NCBI GenBank assembly: GCA_021325025.1
Contig: JAJPHZ010000016.1
Coordinates: 124,001 to 188,000, forward strand
Source: Pseudomonadota bacterium
GTDB lineage: Bacteria > Desulfobacterota > Binatia > Binatales > Binataceae
Direction: 5' to 3'
Length of the DNA: 64,000 nt
Positions within the stretch are counted from its first letter, which is position 1, and every line of letters starts with the position of its first letter. Under the pieces are notes generated by a model that was not told the DNA's origin, searched no databases, and was given only the letters and a program-made list of their open reading frames with translations. This document shows positions 37,876 through 46,052 of this stretch, in pieces. Both the position numbers and the translations under genes were made by a program.

Positions 37876-37892
37876 GGCGGGAGCGGCATCCG

Positions 37893-38321
37893 ATGGCTGA
37901 CGCGGCGCTGCCCTTCAAGTTGATAACACCTACCGGCGTAGTGTTCGACGGCGCGGTGGCGGAAGTGACGGCGGTCAATCCGCTGGGCGAATTCGGCGTC
38001 CTGCCCCAGCACATCAATTACCTGACCTCGCTGGTGCCGTGCGTGGTTGCCGTCAAACTGGAGGACAGCAGCTACCGTCTGTTTGTGGTCTCGGGCGGAC
38101 TGGCCGAGGTCAAGGACGGCGTGATGACGGTGCTGGCCTCCACCGCGGAGCCGGCCGAGACGCTAAGCGACGGCGAGGCGCTGTCCAAAGGCGTGGTGGC
38201 GGCCGAGGAGCAACTCCACAATCTCAGTTTCTACGAGCCCGGCTACCCAAGCGCGCTTAAGGCGGTGCAACTGGCGCGCGCCCGCCAGCGCGCCCGAGAA
38301 GCCCGCAGCGCCGCGCGATAG
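37893..38321 (+). CDS. atpC: ATP synthase F1 subunit epsilon
   Basis: Epsilon subunit of 142 residues, the last gene of the atp operon. The N-terminal beta sandwich includes FKLITPTGVVFDGAV, LGEFGVLPQHINYLTSL and FVVSGGLAEVKDGVMTVLA, and the C-terminal helical hairpin begins near residue 90. GGGAG precedes the ATG by about 9 bases. The family often shows the variant HINYLTSL in place of the common HAPLLTSL. Subunits a and c are not encoded here. Confidence 0.94.
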   Translation: MADAALPFKLITPTGVVFDGAVAEVTAVNPLGEFGVLPQHINYLTSLVPCVVAVKLEDSSYRLFVVSGGLAEVKDGVMTVLASTAEPAETLSDGEALSKGVVAAEEQLHNLSFYEPGYPSALKAVQLARARQRAREARSAAR

Positions 38322-38394
38322 GCCGGTCTCGCGTTGCGCAAGGCGCGCGCTGGGAGGGCGCAGGTTCGCCCACCAGTTTGGCCGCGTTCGCATC

Positions 38395-38423
38395 TTGACC
38401 CGGCCCGCGATTATCTCTATTTT
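38395..38423 (+). promoter_or_regulatory. Sigma-70-like promoter for the metallophosphoesterase unit
   Basis: TTGACC (38395-38400) and TATTTT (38418-38423) are separated by the optimal 17 bases. They lie 30 bases before the start at 38453, which itself lacks a clear ribosome site. This would let the unit be transcribed independently of the atp operon upstream. Confidence 0.5.
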
Positions 38424-38452
38424 GCCCGACGGCGTGCGGCCAACGCCTCAAG

Positions 38453-40801
38453 ATGCCAGACGGGGAGGCACAAACCGACGACCAGGTGCGGATCGTGCAT
38501 CTTTCCGATCTGCATGTCGGCCACAGTTTCTTGCCGGCGCGCTGGAATGAGATACTCGACTATCTCCCGCAAATAAAACCTCACATCATCATCGTCTCCG
38601 GCGACCTGGTTGATTCTCCGTGGCGTTCCTCCCTGAAGCGCGCCCAAAACTTTATCGGCCAGCTCCGGCAAAGAGCGCCCGCCGCGGCGGTGGTTGTAAT
38701 TCCGGGCAATCACGACACTCGAATCTTTGGAATTTTCTCCCCTCGTCACTCGGACCTTGCGCTGTTACTCCTGGCCGCCGTGGGTATTGCACTGCGCTTT
38801 CTATTTAAACCGCACGGGCTCGCCGTCGGATGCCTGGGTCTGCCCATACTGGCAATTTTCGCGTGGTTGTGGACCATGATCCATCGCCGCGGCTTTCACA
38901 GATACTTTCCGCAAGCGCCGGCGCTTCAAACCTTCAACGGCCTCCCGGTGGAAATCCTGAACTTCGACTCCTCGACGTCCGATGCCGCCTGGTGGGCTCA
39001 GGGATTCATCCCCTATGAGCGGTTTTCCGAGCTCGACCGGCTTCTTCGGAGCCGGCAAATGTCCCGCAATGTTCGCATCGCCGTCCTCCATCATCACGCG
39101 CTTCCCATCCCGTACGATGACGAAGCGGAACCGATGATGATCCTCAAAGATGCGGGGCGATTCCTTGCCGAGGTCGGCAAATTCAGCGTCCCGCTTGTGC
39201 TCCACGGCCACAAGCACCATTACAACTTCGCCCGCGTCACGATCGAAGCTGACCAGTCCCGCACCCACCAGGTCGCCGTGCTTTCCTGCGGCAGCGCAAC
39301 CTCGAGCCGCGAAACCGCCACCCGCGGTCAGAACTTCAACGTGATCACGATAAACCGATGGGGCAGCGCGGCGATAACTCCGTACTTCTCCCGCGACGAC
39401 CGGCCATTCGAACCGGCGCCGACCTTTCCCACTCACGCGACCGACGCAGTCGTTCGTCAGTTATTTTCCACTAATCGTCAAATCGCAAAATGCTACTCCC
39501 GCGAGGTGCGCGTCACATACGCGATCAGCGCCGATGGCGACGCGCAGCGCACGGTCGAAACCCTCGGCTTCGCCGCCGACAGCCCAATCCCCTCTCCGCC
39601 AGGCGAGGTCGGCGCACGAACCCTGACCGGACAGATTGAACGCATGGAGAGCAGCACGCGGCCCCAATTGCCGAATTTCGCGGTCGATCTGAAGCCGGAT
39701 CGCAACAACTGCAAACGCCGCCTGTGGCAAGGACATCTAACCTTCACGCGGCCTCTTACCCCAACCGATGGCGCACTCGATATCCAAACCCGATGTTATC
39801 TGGTCAATTCCTTCGCTATGTCCCGATCCCAGTTCCGCCCAATGTACGCCACCCATGACGAACGCACGGAATATCTCGAACATATTTTACGCCACGTTCC
39901 CGCCGAAAAACTCACACTGGTCGTGAGATTTCCCAAAGGCTTCGTTCCCATTGAGCCCACTGCGTCGATACTCCCCCCGCTTCATGCCGCCGGCGATCTA
40001 CCCGCCCCGCTCAGTCTGGCTGACGGCTCACTGCCGGAACCGGAATTGACGGCGCAGTTCAAAAGCAGTTTCGTTTACGATCGGGAGAACAACGAAGCTG
40101 TCGCAACCATTGCCCACCCGCCGCTCGACTTCCGTTACCGAATCCAATGGGGACTCGCCGATCAACTCACCCCGGTTCCGGTCCCAATTGCCGACAGTCT
40201 GGCAGGCAACCTCGAACAGGCCGTTGGTCAGATGTTGCGGCAGGCCCAAGTCGACGCGCGGCAAAGCCCGCTCAATCAAATATGGCCGGGTCTTGCTCAG
40301 ACTCTGTCGGAAACACTCGGACTCAACGACCAGGACACGGCAAACCTCACCCTCAGCCTGATGGCTTACGACACCCAATCACACCGCCTGCAGGTGGTCG
40401 CCGCCAACTTTTCAGCCGACGATCCGCGATGGAAATTTACTCTGCGCTATGGCGACGGGATCGCCGGCCGTGCATACAAGATGAACACCGGACGACTGTT
40501 CGTGAAACGGCGTGCGCTCCAGCAGCGGACACCCTTTTACTACGTGCCGCTGAACGATGATGAGATGCTGTCAGAGAGCGGCGAACAGGTCCCGGACGAA
40601 ATGGTCGCTTCTCTGCCGGTCTTCAGGGAAGGCGCGCGCGACAGGCCGCTCGGCATCCTGAACATCAGTTCCCGATACATGGCATCCAAACTCCTCGATT
40701 TAACCGAGGACGAGCTACAGGAGACCACAGGCAAGATAGTCCTCTCCTTCGCTGAAGCTTGTCTTGACATCCTGGCAGGCAACGTTAGGTTGAAAGAGTA
40801 G
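38453..40801 (+). CDS. Membrane metallophosphoesterase with C-terminal GAF domain
   Basis: 782-residue protein of an architecture I cannot name. Calcineurin-type metal motifs are complete: SDLHVG (D19, H21), SGDLVD (D51), PGNHD (N86, H87), LHHH (213-215) and HGHKHH (251-256). Two hydrophobic segments (about 101-118 and 122-143) are inserted between the third and fourth motifs, which would tether the catalytic domain to the membrane. Residues about 330-610 form a beta-rich region without recognisable motif. A GAF-like domain (about 620-775) follows: YGDGIAGRAYKMNTGRLFV, VASLPVFREG, LGILNISS. Codon use is visibly less GC-biased at third positions than in the neighbouring atp genes, suggesting transfer. 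The next ORF starts three bases later. Confidence 0.8.
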   Translation: MPDGEAQTDDQVRIVHLSDLHVGHSFLPARWNEILDYLPQIKPHIIIVSGDLVDSPWRSSLKRAQNFIGQLRQRAPAAAVVVIPGNHDTRIFGIFSPRHSDLALLLLAAVGIALRFLFKPHGLAVGCLGLPILAIFAWLWTMIHRRGFHRYFPQAPALQTFNGLPVEILNFDSSTSDAAWWAQGFIPYERFSELDRLLRSRQMSRNVRIAVLHHHALPIPYDDEAEPMMILKDAGRFLAEVGKFSVPLVLHGHKHHYNFARVTIEADQSRTHQVAVLSCGSATSSRETATRGQNFNVITINRWGSAAITPYFSRDDRPFEPAPTFPTHATDAVVRQLFSTNRQIAKCYSREVRVTYAISADGDAQRTVETLGFAADSPIPSPPGEVGARTLTGQIERMESSTRPQLPNFAVDLKPDRNNCKRRLWQGHLTFTRPLTPTDGALDIQTRCYLVNSFAMSRSQFRPMYATHDERTEYLEHILRHVPAEKLTLVVRFPKGFVPIEPTASILPPLHAAGDLPAPLSLADGSLPEPELTAQFKSSFVYDRENNEAVATIAHPPLDFRYRIQWGLADQLTPVPVPIADSLAGNLEQAVGQMLRQAQVDARQSPLNQIWPGLAQTLSETLGLNDQDTANLTLSLMAYDTQSHRLQVVAANFSADDPRWKFTLRYGDGIAGRAYKMNTGRLFVKRRALQQRTPFYYVPLNDDEMLSESGEQVPDEMVASLPVFREGARDRPLGILNISSRYMASKLLDLTEDELQETTGKIVLSFAEACLDILAGNVRLKE

Positions 40802-40804
40802 GCA

Positions 40805-41023
40805 ATGAAGATTTCCGAATCCTTGTTTTCGATACCTATCTCGGTCAACGTGTCCCGCACCGAAATCGCGGACATGAAAAGCCGTATTCTGCGTGATTTC
40901 AAGCCCACCGAAGCGGCGAAAGTCGTGGCGCCGCAAGCGGCCGTCTCGCCCACCGAAAAGGCCAAAGCGCCGGTGACTGAAGCGCCGGTAGCCTCCACTG
41001 CCAGCCAGCGCACAAAGCTCTAA
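40805..41023 (+). CDS. Small protein coupled to the metallophosphoesterase-GAF gene
   Basis: 72-residue ORF starting three bases after the preceding stop, with GAAAGAG about 8 bases upstream. The first 30 residues (KISESLFSIPISVNVSR, then EIADMKSRIL) look like a structured element; the rest is Ala/Pro/Thr/Lys-rich and probably disordered. No Cys, no membrane segment. Tight coupling implies it works with the upstream protein, perhaps as an adaptor or substrate. Not recognised. Confidence 0.6.
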   Translation: MKISESLFSIPISVNVSRTEIADMKSRILRDFKPTEAAKVVAPQAAVSPTEKAKAPVTEAPVASTASQRTKL

Positions 41024-41214
41024 GGCGAGATTTCCCGGCCGCCCTCCAGCCTTAATCAACGCCGCCTTTTGCGCCGCCCGGCTGAATCAGCCTCTATGAA
41101 CCCGGCTGCGAAACCGCCGTAGAGACGATGCAAGCGGAGCGTCGGCGAAACCCATATCGCATCGCGGCAGGCGCGAAGCGAAGATAATTCTCGCGCACAG
41201 AGGGTAGGAGTCTC

Positions 41215-42081
41215 TTACTTCGAGGGGGCCAGCGCAGCCAGCACCGCGGCGAGGGCCTGGGTGCCGTCAAGGTCGTGGCCATGGGCGGCGGCGGCGTCGA
41301 ACAGCGCCGATACCAGGGACAGGGCAGGCAGCGGCGTTGTGGTCTCGCGGGCGGTTTCGCTCAGCAGGCGCAAGTCCTTGCGCAGCAGCTTGATCAGGAA
41401 GCCGGGCCGGTAATCGTGCGCGATTATCTTGGGTCCCAGGTTGTTCAACTGCCACGACGCGGCTGCGCCCGCGCCGATCGCTTCCAGCACCCGCGCCGGA
41501 TCCAGTCCGCCACGCACGGCCAGCAGCAGCGCTTCAACCGCCGCCTCCAGGTTGACCGCCACTGCGACCTGGTTGACCAGCTTGGTCATCTGGCCGGCGC
41601 CCGCGCCGCCCATGTAGGTGATACGTTTGCCGAGCTGCTCGAACAGCGGGCGGGCGCGCTCGAAGGCGGCGCGCTCGCCGCCGACCATGATCGTCAGCGT
41701 CCCTTCGATCGCGCCCGGTTCTCCGCCCGACACCGGTGCGTCAAGAAATGCAACTTTTTGTTTGGCAAGCCGCGCGGCAACGCGCCGCGCACCGGCCGGC
41801 GCGATGGTGCTCATGTCGATCACCAGGCGGTCCGCCGCAAGCGCGGGCGCGATCTGATCGACGACCTGCTCGACGTCGGGCGTGTCGGGCACCATCGTGA
41901 ACACGGCCTCGGCGCCGCGCACCGCGTCGGTTGGACTGTCGGCGACGATCGCGCCGTCGGCGGCCAGCGTCTGCGCTCTGGCACGCGTGCGGTTGAAGAC
42001 TGTCACTCGATGGCCGGCGTGCAGCAGCCGGCGCGCCATCGGCGCTCCCATGATTCCCGTTCCAATCCAGGCGACTTGCAT
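41215..42081 (-). CDS. 3-hydroxyisobutyrate dehydrogenase-family NAD(P)-dependent oxidoreductase
   Basis: Beta-hydroxyacid dehydrogenase of 288 residues. The signature WIGTGIMGAPMARRLLHAGH lies at the N-terminus. DAPVSGGEPGAIEGTLTIMVGG and the catalytic-Lys helix GAGQMTKLVNQVAVA follow in the expected order. GAGGAG precedes the ATG. Related enzymes oxidise 3-hydroxyisobutyrate or reduce tartronate semialdehyde or succinic semialdehyde; substrate not determined. Confidence 0.9.
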   Translation of the reverse strand: MQVAWIGTGIMGAPMARRLLHAGHRVTVFNRTRARAQTLAADGAIVADSPTDAVRGAEAVFTMVPDTPDVEQVVDQIAPALAADRLVIDMSTIAPAGARRVAARLAKQKVAFLDAPVSGGEPGAIEGTLTIMVGGERAAFERARPLFEQLGKRITYMGGAGAGQMTKLVNQVAVAVNLEAAVEALLLAVRGGLDPARVLEAIGAGAAASWQLNNLGPKIIAHDYRPGFLIKLLRKDLRLLSETARETTTPLPALSLVSALFDAAAAHGHDLDGTQALAAVLAALAPSK

Positions 42082-42255
42082 GACGACCGCTCCTCAGCCG
42101 GTTCGCGCCATTGTTTGGCCCTCAGCCGCGGACCGATTTACGTGCAAATCGGTCCGCGACCTCTCCCGGTGTGCGCCTGCCGACCACGGGCGAGGCAGGA
42201 AGTGGGCCAGGCGATTCGTTCTCGACGCTCTTGAACGACAATGCAGGCGGCGATG

Positions 42256-43521
42256 TCAGGCCTGCCTCGCTTCCGCATCGAGCATCCTGTCGTGCACCAG
42301 CACCTTGTCCTTGTAGAGCTGCGCGATTTCGGCGTCTGACAAGTCCAGGTACTCGCGCAGCACCGCTTCGTTGCTTTCGCCCAGGAGGTCGGCCTTGACG
42401 TCGGTGCGATCGGGCCAGGCGGAGAACTTCACCGGCATCCCGGGGACGTCGAACTCGCCAATCAGGCGATCCTTGACGCGGCGGGCGGTTTTGCGCTCGC
42501 GCAGGTGCGGATGATTGGCCGCCTCGTACAAGGTGAGCACCGGGGCGCACGGCACGCGCTCCTTTTCCAGCGCGGCCAGCGCCGCCTCGCGCGTGGGGAA
42601 CCTGGCGAGCCAATCCTCCAGGATTTGCTTGAGAATCTCGTTGTTGTCGCGCCGCAGATGGGCGTTCTTAAAGCGCGGGTCGGTGCCCAACTCCGGCATC
42701 CCCAGCGCCTTGATGAATTGCGGCCACTGATGCGGCAGCACGGTGACATAGACGTACTGATCGTCGCGATAACGGAAAATCCCGGCCGGACCGCCGCCCG
42801 GATGCTGCGAGCCGTTGCGCTTGGGTACGGCCGCCGGTCCGCGCAGCGACACTTTGGGCAGGTACTCGTGATGCCAATGGAAGTAGGTGTCGGTGATCGA
42901 CGCGTCCAGGTACTGGCCCTCGCCGGTGCGCTCGCGATGCAGCAGCGCGAACCCCACCGCCATCGCGGCGGCGACGCCGGTAGAGATGTCGCCCGCCGCC
43001 ATCGTCAACTGCGACGGCGCGCGATCGGGCTCGCCGATCTGATCGGTGATGCCGGCGTAGGCCTGGCCGATATAGTCGTAGCCCGGCTTGTCGCGCAGCG
43101 GCCCGGTCTGTCCGCACACCGAAATCGAGCACATGATGATCTTCGGGTTGATCTGTTTGATCACGTCGTAGCCCAAACCAAGCCGGTTGATCACGCCGGG
43201 GGCGAAATTCTCCACCACCACGTCGAACTTCGGCAGCATCGCCTTGACCAGTTCCTGGGCGCGCGGATTCTTGAGGTCCATCGCCAGACTCTTCTTGCAG
43301 TGGTTATGCTGGAAGAACTGCGTGCTCTGCGAGGTCTTGGCATATCTGGGGTCGACCGGCTTGAAGCCGGCCGCGCGCGTGCGATCGCCCCACGGCGCCA
43401 TTTCAAGTTTCACCACCTCGGCGCCCATCTCGCCCAGAATTCGGCAACAGGTCGGCCCGGCCACGAATTGCGTGATATCCAGCACCCGGTAACCGGTCAG
43501 CATCGGCAGCATCTTCGCCAT
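42256..43521 (-). CDS. CaiB/BaiF-type (class III) CoA-transferase
   Basis: CoA-transferase of 421 residues. The N-terminal GYRVLDITQFVAGPTCCRIL and EMGAEVVKLE are diagnostic, and the catalytic Asp is D149 in GYDYIGQAYAG. The ATG at 43521 has GGAGGA upstream and is preferred to an open start at 43566. It forms an enzyme-CoA mixed anhydride and moves CoA between carboxylates, typically in degradation of organic acids or aromatics. The HPP-like gene ends 47 bases upstream on the same strand. Confidence 0.93.
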   Translation of the reverse strand: MAKMLPMLTGYRVLDITQFVAGPTCCRILGEMGAEVVKLEMAPWGDRTRAAGFKPVDPRYAKTSQSTQFFQHNHCKKSLAMDLKNPRAQELVKAMLPKFDVVVENFAPGVINRLGLGYDVIKQINPKIIMCSISVCGQTGPLRDKPGYDYIGQAYAGITDQIGEPDRAPSQLTMAAGDISTGVAAAMAVGFALLHRERTGEGQYLDASITDTYFHWHHEYLPKVSLRGPAAVPKRNGSQHPGGGPAGIFRYRDDQYVYVTVLPHQWPQFIKALGMPELGTDPRFKNAHLRRDNNEILKQILEDWLARFPTREAALAALEKERVPCAPVLTLYEAANHPHLRERKTARRVKDRLIGEFDVPGMPVKFSAWPDRTDVKADLLGESNEAVLREYLDLSDAEIAQLYKDKVLVHDRMLDAEARQA

Positions 43522-43568
43522 CGGGTAATCCTCCAAACTCCAAAGTCGGGGGTAGCGAACGGACAAAG

Positions 43569-44636
43569 TCAGGACAAGGTGCAGTTACCGCGCTCCTGGC
43601 GGCCGCTCGCGTCAGTCACTTCTCTTTTCTCACTTCCAAGCCGCAAGCTGCAAACGGCGGTGGGCCGGATTTGTCCGCCTTGCAAGCTGCCGCGGCAGCA
43701 CCGAAACCACAGCGTCAGGGTCAAGGTGCCAAGCCCGACCGAACATGGATACCATGCGGTCGGCGCCTCCATCACCATCGGCAGCAACGCCACCGCCAGC
43801 GCCGGCGGGACATGCACGCGAAAGACCTGCAACACCGCCATTCCCCACGCCATGCTCAGCGCGGCCGTCATCCAGGTCACACCCAGAAGATGATGCAAAG
43901 CAAGCCCGCCCGCCGCAGTTAGAAAGCATACGAGCGGCAACCGCAACGGATAGCCTGCCCAGGCGCATGATTCGAGATGGCCGAACATCTCAAATCCGAT
44001 CACCGCCAGAGGCGGGAACAGGATGAAGCGCAAGCCCGTGAGCTTTACCATCGCGACCGCCGCGACCACAAAGGCGAAGTAGGCCGCCGCCCACAACAGC
44101 CCGGGCGGCGTTGCCGGAGCGCTGTGGACTACAGCATCACCCGGCTGCACCATCACTGCCCGCCACGGGACCGACGCCGCGGCCAGCAGCACAGTGCCGA
44201 ACATTATCCCGGGGGGATAGCCCCAACTCCTGACGCCCAGCACCAGCGGCAACAGGCCGGCGGAAATCGCGGGCGCAATCGGCGAGCCCAGCGCCATGAT
44301 CACAGCCATCGCGCCGCTCACGCTGAGCAGCACGGACAGGAAGCCGTAAGGGAGGACGCGCGTGATCGCGATGCCGAGCGCGCCGGTGATAACCGGGGTG
44401 GTGGCCAGATGGACCGGTGCATTGCTCCATCGTCCGCGCGGCCGCCCGAACACGTCGTAGGCCAGCGCTCCCAGTTCGGGAAACATGATGTAGGAGGCGC
44501 CGGTGGCGCCGGCCACGGCGGCGACCAGTGCTACGTAGATGGCTGCGAGCGCCGCTGCGGCCAGCAGCGCGCTGCCCGCAAGGCCCGCCAGCGGTTCCGC
44601 CTCCAGTTCGTACCACCCGGTGCCGTCGCCTTCCAT
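43569..44636 (-). CDS. HPP-family-like integral membrane protein with internal duplication
   Basis: Membrane protein of 355 residues with about eight to ten hydrophobic helices. Two homologous halves are visible: YIMFPELGALAYDVFG, PAISAGLLPLVLG and WGYPPGIMFGTVLLA in the first, and FILFPPLAVIGFEMFG, PALAVALLPMVME and WYPCSVGLGTLTLT in the second. This pattern resembles the HPP family, some members of which carry nitrite in plastids. The ATG at 44636 starts the membrane protein (MEGDGTGWYELEAEPLAG). The frame stays open another 1.3 kb upstream, antisense to the CoA-transferase, and I treat that part as non-coding. Transport substrate unknown. Confidence 0.7.
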   Translation of the reverse strand: MEGDGTGWYELEAEPLAGLAGSALLAAAALAAIYVALVAAVAGATGASYIMFPELGALAYDVFGRPRGRWSNAPVHLATTPVITGALGIAITRVLPYGFLSVLLSVSGAMAVIMALGSPIAPAISAGLLPLVLGVRSWGYPPGIMFGTVLLAAASVPWRAVMVQPGDAVVHSAPATPPGLLWAAAYFAFVVAAVAMVKLTGLRFILFPPLAVIGFEMFGHLESCAWAGYPLRLPLVCFLTAAGGLALHHLLGVTWMTAALSMAWGMAVLQVFRVHVPPALAVALLPMVMEAPTAWYPCSVGLGTLTLTLWFRCCRGSLQGGQIRPTAVCSLRLGSEKREVTDASGRQERGNCTLS

Positions 44637-44725
44637 GTGCGCAACGAATCTCCACGAGGCCCGGCGGCCAGTCAATCGGGCCAAAAAATTACCCGCGACC
44701 CAAATCTGTGGTAGGGTGCGTTCGA

Positions 44726-44742
44726 TACCGCGGTCCGCGGTA
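44726..44742. promoter_or_regulatory. Perfect 17-base palindrome between divergent genes
   Basis: TACCGCGG-T-CCGCGGTA is a perfect inverted repeat with a one-base centre, located in the 147-base space between the HPP-like gene (minus) and the CoA-transferase pair (plus). Size and placement suit an operator for a dimeric regulator such as a TetR or GntR protein. No such regulator gene is adjacent. Confidence 0.55.
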
Positions 44743-44783
44743 GTCAGGCGCCAAGGCTTGCCGATCCGAAAGGGTATTGTGTG

Positions 44784-46031
44784 ATGGCCGATGGATTTCT
44801 GTTCGACGTCAAGGTGTTGGAACTGGGCGATGAAAAGGGCGAGTTCTGCGGCAAACTGTTCGCCGGCGCGGGCGCTGAGGTAATCAAGGTCGAACCGCCG
44901 GGCGGCGGCCCCTCGCGCCTTAACGGTCCCTTCTACCAGGATCAGCCCGACCCCACCCGCAGCCTCTACTTCTGGCATTACAACGTCGGCAAACGCGGTG
45001 TGACGCTGGATATCCACGCGCCGCGGGCCAAAGCGATGCTGGAGAAGCTGATCGCACGCAGCGACGTGCTGATCGACAGCCTGCCGCTGGACACGCTGAG
45101 CCGCCTGGGCCTGGACTGGCCTGCGCTGCGAAAGCTCAACCCGCGCCTCATTTACCTGGTGATCACGCCCTTTGGGCGCAGCGGCCCATGGCGCGATTAC
45201 AAGGCTACCGATCTGATCCATCTGGCGCTGGGCGGTCCGATGATGTGCTGCGGATACGACCCCAAACCCGACGGCACCTACGACACGCCGCCAATCGCGC
45301 CGCAGATGTGGCACGCCTACCACATCGCGTGCAACCAGGCCTTCATCGCGGCCGTCGGGGCGCTGATCGGGCGCGAAATGTCGGGCGCCGGCGAGATGAT
45401 CGACCTGCCCATTCATCAGGCCGTCGCGGTCTCGACCGAAGTGGATGTGCCGATCTGGATTTACAGCCAAAAGCCGGTGCTGCGGCAGACCGGGCGGCAC
45501 GCCGTGCAGCGCGTTACCCCGCAGGCGCAGTTCAAGACCGCCGATGGCCGCTATTCGATGCTGTTGCTGGGAATCACGCCGCGCGAAAGCGCCGCACTGA
45601 TCGAGTTCCTGACCGAAAAGGGATTCGGAGCTGAGCTGAACGAAAAGTTTAAAGACCCTACAAGCCGTCGTGGCCCGGAATTCAACGCCTGCCTGACCGG
45701 CGCACTGACCCGATGCATGGGCGCTTACGGTGTCGAGGAGATCTGGCGCGAGGCCCAGCGCAAGCGTATCTCCTGGGCCGCGGTACGCCTGCCCGAGGAG
45801 AACCTTGGCGACGAGCATTGGCGGATGCGCCAGACCTTTGCCCGGGTCGAGCATCCCGAACTGGGCGCGAGCTTCAATTACGTCGGTGCGCCGACGCTGG
45901 CCGAGCAATGTCCGTGGCGCACGGGTCCGCGCGCGCCGCTGCCGGGCGAACACAACCAGGAAATCTATGGGGGCCAACTGGGGCTGGACGCGGAGCAGGT
46001 CGAGGACCTGCGCCGCCAGGGTGTCATCTAG
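44784..46031 (+). CDS. CaiB/BaiF-type CoA-transferase, catalytic subunit of a pair
   Basis: Class III CoA-transferase of 415 residues. VKVLELGDEKGEFCGKLFAG and GAEVIKVEPPGG are N-terminal family segments. The Asp at 143 in KATDLIHLALGG aligns with the catalytic Asp. The C-terminal GEHNQEIYG is typical. The ATG at 44784 has AAAGGG upstream. It is followed after 21 bases by a second family member lacking the Asp, suggesting a heteromeric enzyme with this as active chain. Confidence 0.92.
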   Translation: MADGFLFDVKVLELGDEKGEFCGKLFAGAGAEVIKVEPPGGGPSRLNGPFYQDQPDPTRSLYFWHYNVGKRGVTLDIHAPRAKAMLEKLIARSDVLIDSLPLDTLSRLGLDWPALRKLNPRLIYLVITPFGRSGPWRDYKATDLIHLALGGPMMCCGYDPKPDGTYDTPPIAPQMWHAYHIACNQAFIAAVGALIGREMSGAGEMIDLPIHQAVAVSTEVDVPIWIYSQKPVLRQTGRHAVQRVTPQAQFKTADGRYSMLLLGITPRESAALIEFLTEKGFGAELNEKFKDPTSRRGPEFNACLTGALTRCMGAYGVEEIWREAQRKRISWAAVRLPEENLGDEHWRMRQTFARVEHPELGASFNYVGAPTLAEQCPWRTGPRAPLPGEHNQEIYGGQLGLDAEQVEDLRRQGVI

Positions 46032-46052
46032 AAAATCCGGGAGGCAAACCGC

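Noticed and set aside
44637-45977. Upstream half of an 802-codon minus-strand open frame antisense to a CoA-transferase
   Set aside because: It is the shadow of a well-supported CaiB/BaiF gene; its composition is His/Arg/Gln-rich and only the part from 44636 downward encodes a credible membrane protein.
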